Shown here in pieces: positions 44,568-53,593 of a stretch of 64,000 nucleotides of DNA (the first letter of the stretch is position 1; every line of letters starts with the position of its first letter). This DNA is from Bacteroides caecigallinarum (GTDB lineage: Bacteria > Bacteroidota > Bacteroidia > Bacteroidales > Bacteroidaceae). The translations under genes and the position numbers were made by a program. Below the pieces are notes generated by a model. That model worked only from the letters and a program-made list of their open reading frames with translations. It made no database searches and was not told where the DNA came from. The stretch is taken from contig NZ_JADYTJ010000012.1 in the NCBI RefSeq assembly GCF_021531075.1, positions 1 through 64,000 on the forward strand. Reading direction: 5' to 3'.

Positions 44568-46049
44568 TTATTTTACTATTGCCGAAATTATAGGTTCAAC
44601 ACTATAGTTTATAACATCGCTTACCCAAAATGGTGCCAAACCGAGTCCTGCTACAGCAGCTATAAGACATATTACAGTGAAGCGCTCATCCCATGTAGCA
44701 TCTGTAAGTTTCAGATGTTCAGGGTTCTCGCATGTACCGTACAGAATTTTTCCTACTACACGGAGAATGTATACAGCTGTTATCACAATACTCATTGTGG
44801 CAATCACTGTACATACACGATGGAAATTGTCCGGATTTTGGAAAGAACCAACAAATACTGTCATTTCGGCAATGAAACCACTCAATCCCGGAAGTCCTAG
44901 GTTGGCAAGACCGGCAATGACATATCCCACAGCCAGGAATGGCATAATCTTCATCAACCCTCTCAACTGGCGGATATCGCGTGTGTGGGTTCTACCGTAG
45001 ATCATACCGATAAGGGCGAAGAATAGGGCTGTCATAAGTCCGTGGCTCAACATCTGAAGAATAGCACCAGTGGCACTAACCTTGGTCATCATCAATAGTG
45101 CGAAGAGCACCAGACCGCAGTGGCTTACTGAAGAATACGCATTGATATATTTCAAGTCAGTCTGAACGACAGCACTGAATGCTCCGTAAACAACAGAAAT
45201 AGTAGTAAGTACAAGGAAGAAATCTCCCCATATAGCAGCACCAGTAGGCATAAGATACATGGCTATACGAAAACATCCGTAACCGCCGAGTTTCATCAAG
45301 ACTCCTGCATGAAGCATAGATACAGCTGTAGGGGCTGAAGCGTGACCGTCAGGACTCCATGTGTGGAAAGGGAAAAGAGCTCCCAGCACACCGAAACCGA
45401 TAAAAATCAGCGGGAAGAACAGACGTTGAAACTCAGTAGGTATCTTGTGGTTTACAATCTCAAGTATGTTCATTGTTTCCGCGCCAGCTCCGTAGTAGAT
45501 GCCAAGGATACCGATAAGCAGGAATGCAGAACCACCCATCAGCATTAGGGTAAGCTTCATAGCTGCATATTCCTTCTTTCCGCTTCCCCATACTCCGATG
45601 AGCAGATACATAGGGATGAGTGCAACCTCGTAGAACATGAACATGGTGAAGAGGTCGGTAGATATAAAGAAACCGAAAACTCCTGTGCTAAGAAGCGTAA
45701 ACCATAGGAAGTACTCCTTAGTCATCGGTTGCAAACGCCATGAAGCGAACGTACCGGTGAAAACTATAATGGAACTAAGCAGAAGCATAACCACAGATAT
45801 TCCGTCCACTCCAACGGAGTAGCAGATATTCAGTGGTTTGTACCACGGGGTACTTGCAGTGAAGAGCATTTCTTCTGTAGCTCCTCCGTTTCTCAATCCG
45901 ATGTATGCTATGGTTAGCCATACGGACAGTCCCAAAAGGATGGTAGAACCGGTCACCATTACCGCCCTAACCTGGTTAATGCCTTTTGCCAGCCAAAGGC
46001 CTAAAAGCATTATCAGAGGGACTATTACAAATAAACTTAGTATATTCAT
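44568..46049 (-). CDS. nuoM: NADH-quinone oxidoreductase subunit M
   Basis: Antiporter-like proton-pumping subunit of complex I, 493 residues with about 14 helices. 'FMFYEVALIPMYLLIGVWGSG' holds the helix-5 Glu, 'LFPFHTWSPDGHASAPTAVSMLHAGVLMKLGGYG' spans the discontinuous helix, and 'LSGFIAEMTVFVGSF' precedes the C-terminal helices. Typical length and operon position. Confidence 0.96.
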   Translation of the reverse strand: MNILSLFVIVPLIMLLGLWLAKGINQVRAVMVTGSTILLGLSVWLTIAYIGLRNGGATEEMLFTASTPWYKPLNICYSVGVDGISVVMLLLSSIIVFTGTFASWRLQPMTKEYFLWFTLLSTGVFGFFISTDLFTMFMFYEVALIPMYLLIGVWGSGKKEYAAMKLTLMLMGGSAFLLIGILGIYYGAGAETMNILEIVNHKIPTEFQRLFFPLIFIGFGVLGALFPFHTWSPDGHASAPTAVSMLHAGVLMKLGGYGCFRIAMYLMPTGAAIWGDFFLVLTTISVVYGAFSAVVQTDLKYINAYSSVSHCGLVLFALLMMTKVSATGAILQMLSHGLMTALFFALIGMIYGRTHTRDIRQLRGLMKIMPFLAVGYVIAGLANLGLPGLSGFIAEMTVFVGSFQNPDNFHRVCTVIATMSIVITAVYILRVVGKILYGTCENPEHLKLTDATWDERFTVICLIAAVAGLGLAPFWVSDVINYSVEPIISAIVK

Positions 46050-46087
46050 TGTTTCAATTAATAATTAAGAATTAATAATTAAGAGCT
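46050..46087. repeat. AATTAATAATTAAG leader repeat before nuoM
   Basis: Two tandem copies of TTAATTATTAATTC-type sequence on the minus strand end 5 bp before the nuoM ATG. Confidence 0.6.
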
Positions 46088-46113
46088 GAAAGCTTGTCAA
46101 ACAAATGTGCTTA

Positions 46114-48003
46114 TCACAGCAGGATAAGTGCTGCGGTAAGTATGATGATACCACCTAAGAACCACATCGTGTAAGTCTGAATCTTTCCGCTCTGTACAGG
46201 CTGTGCTGCTTCTCCGGCTGCATTAGTACCCCATGCCATGAAGTTCATGAACTGGTCTATGACGTGACGGTCGAACCATGCGAGAGGTGTAGATATACAG
46301 CGGAAGATAATCTTCTTTGTTACGAACAGCCAAATTTCGTCCATGAAGAAACGGCGATATGCAGCGTGGTGCAGACGGCTGAACTTCTTTTGAAGCATAT
46401 CTGCCACAGGCTGAGTCTTTCCTGCATACATCCATGTAGCCAGGATTATGGCCAATATTGCTACTACGATGCTTGTAGTTGCTACTGTAGCATCAAGATG
46501 AATGTCGTATGCATGTCCGTTGCTTGAAACGAAATGTCCGAAAGGCATTGCCCAGCCAGCTACAACTGTAATGGCAGCCAGGATAACCAGAGGTAATGTC
46601 ATCACCACAGGGCTTTCATGTGGAGTGTGATGAGTATAATTATCATTTGTTTTTCCCCAGAATATGCAGTAATACAGACGGAACATATAGAAAGCTGTCA
46701 TTCCTGCAATAATTGTCATTATCCATCCTGCTACAGGACTGAATCGGAAACAAGCCGCAAGAATTTCATCCTTAGAGAAGAAACCTGAGAAAGGAGGAAT
46801 ACCTGCTATGGCCAGGCACGCTACAAGGAATGTGATGTGAGTGACAGGCATATATTTTCTGAGTCCGCCCATGAATGACATTTCGTTGCTGTGAACTGCA
46901 TGTATTACGCAACCTGCACCAAGGAATAGAAGTGCCTTGAACATGGCGTGAGTAAACAGATGGAACATTGAAGCCATATATCCCAATCCGCCTTCGTGTG
47001 GATCAAGACTGGTTGATACACCAAGCGCCACCATCATGAAACCAATCTGTGAGATAGTTGAGAAAGCCAGCACACGCTTGATATCGCTCTGTACACAAGC
47101 TACGGTAGCTGCATAGAATGCTGTGAACATACCGATGTATGCCACCCAGTGAAGAGTTTCAGGTGCAAATCCGATAAACAAAGGGAACATTCTTGCTACC
47201 AGATATACACCGGCAACAACCATTGTAGCAGCATGAATCAGTGCAGATACAGGGGTAGGACCTTCCATAGCATCAGGCAGCCAGATGTGAAGAGGGAACA
47301 TTGCACTCTTTCCGGCACCACCCACGAACATCAGTCCGAGAGCCCAAGGCAGAACCATACCTGCCTTCATAAGCTGTTCCTCTGAAGGTGAGAAAGTGAA
47401 AGTCTGCATATAGTAACCGTAAATCAGGATACCGATAAGGAAACCCAGGTCGGCAAAACGAGTCACGATGAAAGCTTTCTTCGAAGCTGCTATAGCCTCT
47501 GGCTTAGTGTAATAGAAACCAATGAGAAGATAAGATGATACACCCACAAGTTCCCAGAATACGTACATCTGGAAGATGTTTGTTGCAACTACCAGTCCGA
47601 GCATTGAGAATGTGAACAGCGAAAGGAAAGCATAATAACGCTGGAACCCACGCTCGCCCTTCATATACCCGAAAGAATAGATGTGTACCATGAGTGACAC
47701 AGTGGATATAACCACCAACATCATTACCGAAATAGGGTCAAGCATGATACCCATATCAATGTGGAGTGATTCAGTGAACGGCAGCCACTGGAAGTTCCAA
47801 GGTGTAGAGACAGGTAGTATCCCTTCGGCTGTGCGTGGTGCACTGAAATATCCAATGGCCGTGATATAGCTCAGCACTGTGACAGCTGCCAGCGACAATG
47901 TACCTATCGCTCCTGCTACCTTGTGAGGCATTTTCATTCCTGCCAGAGCCAGAACAAGGAAGCTCAGTATAGGCAGAACCAGTATAAGTATTGTATATTC
48001 CAT
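46114..48003 (-). CDS. nuoL: NADH-quinone oxidoreductase subunit L
   Basis: Largest antiporter-like subunit of complex I, at the distal end of the membrane arm, with the long lateral helix. 629 residues and about 16 helices. 'MYVFWELVGVSSYLLIGFYYTK' holds the helix-5 Glu, 'AMFPLHIWLPDAMEGPTPVSALIHAATMVVAGVYL' (split) is the family signature, and 'GIPPFSGFFSKDEIL' precedes the C-terminal part. Confidence 0.96.
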   Translation of the reverse strand: MEYTILILVLPILSFLVLALAGMKMPHKVAGAIGTLSLAAVTVLSYITAIGYFSAPRTAEGILPVSTPWNFQWLPFTESLHIDMGIMLDPISVMMLVVISTVSLMVHIYSFGYMKGERGFQRYYAFLSLFTFSMLGLVVATNIFQMYVFWELVGVSSYLLIGFYYTKPEAIAASKKAFIVTRFADLGFLIGILIYGYYMQTFTFSPSEEQLMKAGMVLPWALGLMFVGGAGKSAMFPLHIWLPDAMEGPTPVSALIHAATMVVAGVYLVARMFPLFIGFAPETLHWVAYIGMFTAFYAATVACVQSDIKRVLAFSTISQIGFMMVALGVSTSLDPHEGGLGYMASMFHLFTHAMFKALLFLGAGCVIHAVHSNEMSFMGGLRKYMPVTHITFLVACLAIAGIPPFSGFFSKDEILAACFRFSPVAGWIMTIIAGMTAFYMFRLYYCIFWGKTNDNYTHHTPHESPVVMTLPLVILAAITVVAGWAMPFGHFVSSNGHAYDIHLDATVATTSIVVAILAIILATWMYAGKTQPVADMLQKKFSRLHHAAYRRFFMDEIWLFVTKKIIFRCISTPLAWFDRHVIDQFMNFMAWGTNAAGEAAQPVQSGKIQTYTMWFLGGIIILTAALILL

Positions 48004-48110
48004 TATGAGTTTTAAGTTTTTAAGTTCTTAAGTTTTAGTTGTTAGTTCTCTGTTTTTTAGTTATTTGTTCTAACAACTAAAAACTCTGTATCTAACAACT
48101 TATTACTTTT
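48004..48110. repeat. AACTAACAACTAAAAACT leader repeat between nuoK and nuoL
   Basis: On the minus strand two GTTGTTAG/CTAACAAC pairs followed by ACTTAAGAACTTAAAAACTT reach the nuoL ATG. It occupies the whole 111-bp gap. Confidence 0.6.
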
Positions 48111-48114
48111 ATTT

Positions 48115-48432
48115 TTATCCTTTCATTTCCGAAATGTCATCGGTCAGAATCTTATTGATATTCCTGTAAACATTAATGATGATAGCTATGGCTACAGCTG
48201 TTTCTGCTGCGGCAATGGCTATTCCGAACAGACTGAAGAAATGTCCTTCCAACTGTTCCGGGAAAAGATATCTGTTGAACACTGCGAAATTTATATTGGT
48301 GGCATTAAGCATCAGTTCGGCTGATATGAGTAGTGCCAACAGGTTCTTGCGTGTGAAGAAACCGTAAATTCCGCAGAACATCATTACCGTGCTTATAACC
48401 AGGTAATGCAAAACGTGTACTTCTATTTCCAT
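48115..48432 (-). CDS. nuoK: NADH-quinone oxidoreductase subunit K
   Basis: Small three-helix subunit of the complex I membrane arm. From ATG 48432 the protein (MEIEVHVLHYLVIS) has 105 residues, the usual size. 'LLALLISAELMLNATNINFAVF' carries the conserved membrane Glu, and 'AIAAAETAVAIAIIINVYRN' the second. The open frame upstream to 48486 overlaps a palindromic repeat and is rejected as coding. Confidence 0.95.
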   Translation of the reverse strand: MEIEVHVLHYLVISTVMMFCGIYGFFTRKNLLALLISAELMLNATNINFAVFNRYLFPEQLEGHFFSLFGIAIAAAETAVAIAIIINVYRNINKILTDDISEMKG

Positions 48433-48471
48433 TTTCCTATTTTTTATTTGACAAGTTAAAGAGGTTTTTAG

Positions 48472-48535
48472 TTGACAAGTTGACAAGTTGACGAGGTTGC
48501 CATCCGGATGGAGGACCTTGTCACATTGTAACTGA
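48472..48535. repeat. CCGGATGG-type dispersed palindrome, copy 4
   Basis: Core 48488-48524 with TTGACGAGGTT, CCATCCGGATGG and CCTTGTCAC; outer AGTTGACAAG and TTGTAACT parts. It is preceded by tandem AGTTGACA units. Located between nuoJ and nuoK. Confidence 0.7.
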
Positions 48536-48572
48536 AGCCTAGTAACTAAAAAGAATCCTCGTAACTGATAAT

Positions 48573-49085
48573 CTATTTCCTTTTTCTTGCAATCATAATA
48601 GCTCCTATCATGCAGGCCAGCAACAGTACACTCATTACTTCGAAAGGCAGTACGAACTGATATTTTTCTGTACCGATGAGTGCATTACCTATTTTCTCAA
48701 CTGGTAGCTCTACTCCCTGTGGGATAATGTTCAGAGCAAAACCATTTGTTGCCAGGATGAACATCACCAATGCCATACCAACTAGAGTGGTGAGCAGAAC
48801 GCTGATCATTTTTCCGCAGCGTATTTTGTATTTCATTGTTCCTGACGAACGCGTGAGTAGTATAGAGAATACGTATAACACTATGATACCTCCTGCATAT
48901 ACCATTAGCTGTACGGCACTGAGGAAAGTATATCCCAGTATGGCATAGATTCCTCCTGTTCCAAGCAGAACAAACAGCAAATAAGTGGCAGAGCGCAGAA
49001 TGCTGCTTGTTGTTACAGCAAGCACTGAGAATACTATAATACACAGAGCTACTGCATAAAATGCTATTTCAAAAAGTGAGAACAT
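48573..49085 (-). CDS. nuoJ: NADH-quinone oxidoreductase subunit J
   Basis: Five-helix membrane subunit of complex I, 170 residues. 'ALCIIVFSVLAVTTSSILRSATYLLFVLLGTGGIYAILG' (split) is the conserved first half with the pi-bulge helix, and 'VYAGGIIVLYVFSILLT' follows. Normal length. Confidence 0.95.
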   Translation of the reverse strand: MFSLFEIAFYAVALCIIVFSVLAVTTSSILRSATYLLFVLLGTGGIYAILGYTFLSAVQLMVYAGGIIVLYVFSILLTRSSGTMKYKIRCGKMISVLLTTLVGMALVMFILATNGFALNIIPQGVELPVEKIGNALIGTEKYQFVLPFEVMSVLLLACMIGAIMIARKRK

Positions 49086-49172
49086 ATTGTTTAATTAAAA
49101 ATTAAGAGTTAATAATTAATAATTGGTTGATGTCATCCACCCATTATTAATTTTTCATTATTAATTATTCAT
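49086..49172. repeat. AT-rich palindromic repeat with GATGACATCAAC centre, between nuoI and nuoJ
   Basis: On the minus strand it runs from AATGAATAATTAATAATG, through GGATGACATCAACC, to AATTATTAATTATTAAC and the nuoJ ATG. The left end contains the nuoI stop codon. Sister copies are at 50801-50902 and 52477-52560. Confidence 0.65.
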
Positions 49173-49611
49173 TTAATGTAAGTATCAGCTTTTCTCTTTC
49201 GAACACTGCGTTTTCGAAATGATTGCTGAATTGGATAGCATCGTGCGGACATGCATTGACACACAGCTGGCAGAACATACACGAACCGAGATCGTATTCA
49301 TATTTCACCAAGAATTTCTTTTTCTTTCCATCCTCGGTTTCGCGTGTTTCGCTTGTGATGTGTATCGTATCGTTAGGGCATGCCATCTGACACAGTCCGC
49401 AAGCTATACACTTGTTATTCCCGTTTTCATCTTTAGGCATCACCAGCATGGCGCGGTGGCGTTCCGGGATGTACAGTGTGGTATGTCTGTTCTCAGGATA
49501 GCGTTCTGTAATTTTCTTTTGCATGAACACCTTCATCGATGTACGCATACCAACCAGAAGACTCTTTATTCCAAAAGCGTATCCGTTTATATAATCTTTA
49601 AAAGTAGACAT
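49165..49611 (-). CDS. nuoI: NADH-quinone oxidoreductase subunit I
   Basis: Peripheral-arm subunit carrying two 4Fe-4S clusters (N6a/N6b). The motifs 'CIACGLCQMACPNDTIH' and 'CMFCQLCVNACPHDAIQ' are both complete. Length 148 is typical. The C-terminal residues LNE and the TAA stop are formed by the intergenic AT-rich repeat, as in the esterase gene at 10852-12471, so the original C terminus may have been slightly altered. Confidence 0.95.
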   Translation of the reverse strand: MSTFKDYINGYAFGIKSLLVGMRTSMKVFMQKKITERYPENRHTTLYIPERHRAMLVMPKDENGNNKCIACGLCQMACPNDTIHITSETRETEDGKKKKFLVKYEYDLGSCMFCQLCVNACPHDAIQFSNHFENAVFEREKLILTLNE

Positions 49612-49700
49612 TTTTTTAAGTTTTTAGTTTTTAGCTTTTTAGTTGTTAGCCCTTTTAGTTGTTATCTTTTAGTTCTAACAACTAATATCTAACAACTTAA
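49612..49700. repeat. AACTAACAACTAAAAACT leader repeat between nuoH and nuoI
   Basis: On the minus strand four GTTGTTAG/CTAACAAC-type units in about 85 bp end at the nuoI ATG. Confidence 0.6.
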
Positions 49701-49702
49701 TA

Positions 49703-50791
49703 TTAAAATACCAGTCCGAATACCTTCATTACTGTCATTATTACAAGTACCAGTAGTGAAAGCGGCATCAGATACTTCCATTCCAGTATAAGTACCTGGT
49801 CTATTCTCAGTCTTGGGAATGTCCATCTTATCCACATCAGCAGGAACACTACGAAGAATGTTTTTCCCACGAACCATATTACGCCAGGTATGTAATCCAT
49901 AACAGCGTTGAAACCCTCAAGTCCAGCAATATGTAGCGGCATCCATCCTCCGAAGAACAGTGTAACGGCTATACCTGCTGTGATGAACAGGTTAAGATAC
50001 TCTGCCAGATAGAAGAAACCAAAGTGCATTCCGGAATATTCGGTGTGGTATCCGGCGGTAAGCTCCTGTTCTGCCTCTGCAAGGTCGAATGGAGCACGGT
50101 TTGCTTCTGCATTTCCGGCTATCAGATAAATTATAAAAGCCATCACAGCAGGCAGATGTCCCTTGAATATGTTCCATCCGTTTTCCTGGTAAGCTACAAT
50201 TTCCTGAATATCCATTGTTCCACACAGAATAACCATTGTAAGAACACTCAGTCCGATAGAAAGCTCGTAACTGATGATCATAGCTCCGCTTCGTACGGCA
50301 CCAATCAGAGTATACTTACTGTTACTACTCCATCCTGCAAGCAGAATACCTAATACTCCGATAGATGAGGCTGCCAAAACGAAGAAGACACCAATGTTCA
50401 TATGCAGAATTTCTCCACCTTTGTTCCAAGGAAGGCATGAGAAAGTTAAGATTGAAGCCATGATAACCAGGAATGGTGCCAGTCCGTACAAAAACTTGTC
50501 GGAGTTTTTCAGGCTGATAATCTCCTTTGTCAGAATCTTTATAACATCGGCAGGAACCTGTAGCAATCCGCCACGTCCACCAACACGGTCCGGTCCGATA
50601 CGGCATTGGAATGCCGCACATACCTTACGCTCCATATATATCAGAATGATGGCCAACACTGCATACATCACCATGATGAATATTCCCACGGCAATACCCT
50701 CTATGGTGAAAGCCAGCCATTCCGGCATCAAGCCACACATAGTGCTGTGAATCCACATCAGCACCGGCTCAAGATTGTAATAGTCAAACAT
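49703..50791 (-). CDS. nuoH: NADH-quinone oxidoreductase subunit H
   Basis: Membrane subunit forming the quinone-entry site and the link to the membrane arm. 362 residues, eight helices. 'ERKVCAAFQCRIGPDRVGGRGGLLQ' and 'NAEANRAPFDLAEAEQELTAGYHTEYSGM' (split) are invariant family motifs, and 'WIRWTFPRLRIDQVL' is near the C terminus. Confidence 0.96.
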   Translation of the reverse strand: MFDYYNLEPVLMWIHSTMCGLMPEWLAFTIEGIAVGIFIMVMYAVLAIILIYMERKVCAAFQCRIGPDRVGGRGGLLQVPADVIKILTKEIISLKNSDKFLYGLAPFLVIMASILTFSCLPWNKGGEILHMNIGVFFVLAASSIGVLGILLAGWSSNSKYTLIGAVRSGAMIISYELSIGLSVLTMVILCGTMDIQEIVAYQENGWNIFKGHLPAVMAFIIYLIAGNAEANRAPFDLAEAEQELTAGYHTEYSGMHFGFFYLAEYLNLFITAGIAVTLFFGGWMPLHIAGLEGFNAVMDYIPGVIWFVGKTFFVVFLLMWIRWTFPRLRIDQVLILEWKYLMPLSLLVLVIMTVMKVFGLVF

Positions 50792-50800
50792 TTTTCTTTC

Positions 50801-50902
50801 AATTAAAAGTTAATAATTAATAATTAAAAATGAACTGATGTTATCGCTCTTTGTTAATTACATACGCTCATTATTAATTTTTAATTTTTAATTATTCATT
50901 GT
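50801..50902. repeat. AT-rich palindromic repeat between nuoCD and nuoH
   Basis: Minus strand: ATGAATAATTAAAAATTAAA, ATTAATAATGAGCG, a centre with GATAACATCAGTTCA, then TTTTTAATTATTAATTATTA up to the nuoH ATG. It fills nearly the whole gap. Confidence 0.65.
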
Positions 50903-50904
50903 TT

Positions 50905-52476
50905 TCATCTGTCAATGTCCGGAATAACGAAGTCCAGCGTACCACCTATTGCTATCAAGTCCGCAATCTTCTGTCCGCGACACACAGTGTCCATTGTATC
51001 TACCAGTGGCAGTCCTGTTGAACGGTAGTGCAGACGGTAAGGATATTTGTCGCCATGACTTTCTATCATTACCCCAAACTCACCACGGCTGCTTTCCACT
51101 GAAGTTGAGAAGTTTCCTTCCGGAAGTTTTATTATAGCCTTAGTCTTCACACGGTATTCACCTTCAGGAATATTGTCTATAAGCTGTTCTATGATATGGC
51201 ATGATTCCATTATCTCATCCATGCGCACCATATAGCGTGCGAAAGAGTCACCTTCTGTACGTGTGATTTCTTTAAAATCTACTTTGTCATACATGGCATA
51301 AGGATGATGCTTTCTAACATCGTTGCTCCATCCTGAAGCACGTCCTGTACCACCTGTAGCACCTAGTGATATTGCATCTTCGCGCGAGAGGACACCTACG
51401 CCTATAAGACGTTGACGAGCTATCACGTTACCGGTGAAGATATCATGATAATCTTTTATCACGCTGCGCAGATGCTTGATAAATTCCTTTACCTTGCGCT
51501 GGAAATCAGGATGCAAGTCTGCTTGCACACCACCTATCACATTGTAATTCTGTATCAGACGTCCACCTGTTGTCTCTTCCATAATGTCGAGAATCATCTC
51601 TCTCTCTCTGAAGCCATAGAAGAATGGAGTAAGTCCGCCCATATCCATCACCAGACAAGAGTAGAACAGCAAATGTGAGTCAATACGTTGCAACTCATCC
51701 ATTATTGTACGGATGTATTGGGCGCGTTCCGAAATCTCTATACCGGCAGCTTGCTCGATACACATACATAGAGCATGACGATTATGATGGGCACTCAGAT
51801 AGTCAAGCCTGTCTGTCAAAGCCAGAGTCTGAGGGTAAGTAAGACTTTCGTTCATTTTTTCTATACCACGGTGGATATATCCCAGAATAGGGTCGATTCG
51901 GCGGATATTTTCACCGTCGATAGAAGTACGCATACGGAGTACACCGTGGGTGGAAGGATGCTGAGGACCTATGTTCACTACGAAATCTTCGCTTCCGAAC
52001 ACTATATTTTCTTTGCCTTCTATTGTACCGTCAGGCATTAGGGTATATTCTTCAGTCACATCGGCGTTCTCTTCGTTCTCCATATTCAGCGGATTTGAAT
52101 CCATGTCATAATCCTTGCGCAGCGGATAGCCCTTCCAGTCCTCTCGTAGGAACAGACGGCGCATGTCCGGATTACCTGTAAAGCGGATTCCAAAAAAGTC
52201 GAACACTTCGCGTTCCTTTATTTTGGCTGTTTTCCATAGGCTGCATACAGATGGCAGGAAAGCGTTATCCCTATCTGTAGTGACTGCTTTTAGCACCACG
52301 CGTTCGCCTGTAGAAGTACATTCCAGATAATATAGTGCTCCAAGTCCTTCTTCCCCCCAGTCCATACCTACGATGTCGCGCAGATAGTCCATAGGTCGCT
52401 TTGCGTCAAATCTTAGTCGTGAAGCTTCATTAAACAAATCTTCAGCCTTAACCAATATTATATTGTCTGCAATCAT
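50905..52476 (-). CDS. nuoCD: NADH-quinone oxidoreductase subunit C/D fusion
   Basis: Natural fusion of the 30- and 49-kDa complex I subunits. NuoC occupies about residues 1-140 ('FGIRFTGNPDMRRLFLREDWKGYPLRKDYD') and NuoD the rest ('FVVNIGPQHPSTHGVLR', 'YIHRGIEKMNE', 'DRLDYLSAHHNRHALC', 'RGEFGVMIESHGD'). The His and Asp/Tyr residues that bind quinone in NuoD are present. An acidic linker (NMENEENADVTEE) joins the two parts. Length 523. It sits between nuoB and nuoH, each gap filled by AT-rich repeats. Confidence 0.96.
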   Translation of the reverse strand: MIADNIILVKAEDLFNEASRLRFDAKRPMDYLRDIVGMDWGEEGLGALYYLECTSTGERVVLKAVTTDRDNAFLPSVCSLWKTAKIKEREVFDFFGIRFTGNPDMRRLFLREDWKGYPLRKDYDMDSNPLNMENEENADVTEEYTLMPDGTIEGKENIVFGSEDFVVNIGPQHPSTHGVLRMRTSIDGENIRRIDPILGYIHRGIEKMNESLTYPQTLALTDRLDYLSAHHNRHALCMCIEQAAGIEISERAQYIRTIMDELQRIDSHLLFYSCLVMDMGGLTPFFYGFREREMILDIMEETTGGRLIQNYNVIGGVQADLHPDFQRKVKEFIKHLRSVIKDYHDIFTGNVIARQRLIGVGVLSREDAISLGATGGTGRASGWSNDVRKHHPYAMYDKVDFKEITRTEGDSFARYMVRMDEIMESCHIIEQLIDNIPEGEYRVKTKAIIKLPEGNFSTSVESSRGEFGVMIESHGDKYPYRLHYRSTGLPLVDTMDTVCRGQKIADLIAIGGTLDFVIPDIDR

Positions 52477-52560
52477 GTTGTTTAATTAAGAATTAATAGT
52501 TAATAATTGAGAATGAGTTGATGTCATACTTTAGTTATTAGTTCTAACAACTAACGACTT
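52477..52560. repeat. Composite AT-rich and AACTAACAAC repeat between nuoB and nuoCD
   Basis: Minus strand: GTCGTTAGTTGTTAGAACTA, ATGACATCAACTCATTC, then AATTATTAACTATTAATTC to the nuoCD ATG. It combines the two leader-repeat families seen separately elsewhere. Confidence 0.6.
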
Positions 52561-53148
52561 TCATTCTTCATTATTTTTTTCCTTGCGGTTTGCTCCACCA
52601 AGGAAACGTTCCACCTTAATCTTCCTTTGCAGCTGCATCATGCCGTAATAGAAAGCTTCAGGACGTGGAGGACATCCGGGGATGAATACATCAACAGGAA
52701 TGATTTTGTCTATACCGTTCACCACATGATATGATTTTCTGAACGGACCACCGCTAATGGTACATCCACCTACGGCTACCACGTATTTAGGCTCTGCCAT
52801 CTGGTCATACAGACGTTTCAGTACCGGAGCCATACGGTGTGTTATTGTACCCAACACCATTATCATATCCGCCTGTCGCGGAGAGTTACGTGTTACTTCG
52901 AACCCGAAACGGGCCATATCGTATCGTGCAGCTCCCAATGCCATAAACTCTATGGCGCAACAGCTGGTTCCGAAGGTTAACGACCAAAGCGAGTTACTTC
53001 TTCCCCAGTTTATCAGTTCGTCAGCTGTTCCAACTATCACTCCGGCTCCATCATCATTGAGTTGTTTTACCATTCGTTCCAGATAGTCGTTGTTGCGGAA
53101 CTCTTCATACTGCATGCTGCGTATCTGCGTACGTTTTTTTACTTCCAT
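52561..53148 (-). CDS. nuoB: NADH-quinone oxidoreductase subunit B
   Basis: Carries the terminal 4Fe-4S cluster N2 beside the quinone site. '[21 protein letters not shown]' provides the tandem Cys pair, '[20 protein letters not shown]' and '[13 protein letters not shown]' plus '[16 protein letters not shown]' provide the other ligands. ATG 53148 gives 195 residues and overlaps nuoA by 10 bp; the longer frame to 53259 lies inside nuoA and is rejected. Confidence 0.95.
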   Translation of the reverse strand: MEVKKRTQIRSMQYEEFRNNDYLERMVKQLNDDGAGVIVGTADELINWGRSNSLWSLTFGTSCCAIEFMALGAARYDMARFGFEVTRNSPRQADMIMVLGTITHRMAPVLKRLYDQMAEPKYVVAVGGCTISGGPFRKSYHVVNGIDKIIPVDVFIPGCPPRPEAFYYGMMQLQRKIKVERFLGGANRKEKNNEE

Positions 53149-53489
53149 TCCAGTGCTCCTTTCCGCCATGCATATGCCAGGCCTAAAATAAGAATACCTA
53201 CAAAGAATGCAGCTCCACATAGTGCATACACCCCTGTGTGTGCCACTACTACTGCCCACGGAAAGAGGAATACAGTCTCTATGTCAAACATCAGGAAGAG
53301 GATGGCAAAGAGATAGTAGCCTGCCTTGAATTTTACCCACGATTCACCTCTGGTGGGGATACCACATTCGTAAGGCTCTCCTTTCTGTGGATTGAATGAT
53401 CGTGGAGCGATTAGTTTGGCAATAGTCATGGCTGCTACAACCAATGCGATTGCCGTGAGAATCACTACGATTAAAAAAATAAAATACAT
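53139..53489 (-). CDS. nuoA: NADH-quinone oxidoreductase subunit A
   Basis: Three-helix membrane subunit, first gene of the operon. '[25 protein letters not shown]' is the conserved loop with the Cys exposed in the deactive state of complex I, and '[22 protein letters not shown]' is helix 2 with the conserved acidic residues. 116 residues. No clear TAnnTTTG promoter is visible in the 100 bp upstream. Confidence 0.94.
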   Translation of the reverse strand: MYFIFLIVVILTAIALVVAAMTIAKLIAPRSFNPQKGEPYECGIPTRGESWVKFKAGYYLFAILFLMFDIETVFLFPWAVVVAHTGVYALCGAAFFVGILILGLAYAWRKGALEWK

Positions 53490-53593
53490 GATTTATTTGT
53501 TTTATAGTTATTGTTTATTCTAGATAATCTATATGTTGTATGTGTGCGTACACGTCGCGCGTTTTCATGTATATATTACATTAAAAAAGATAT

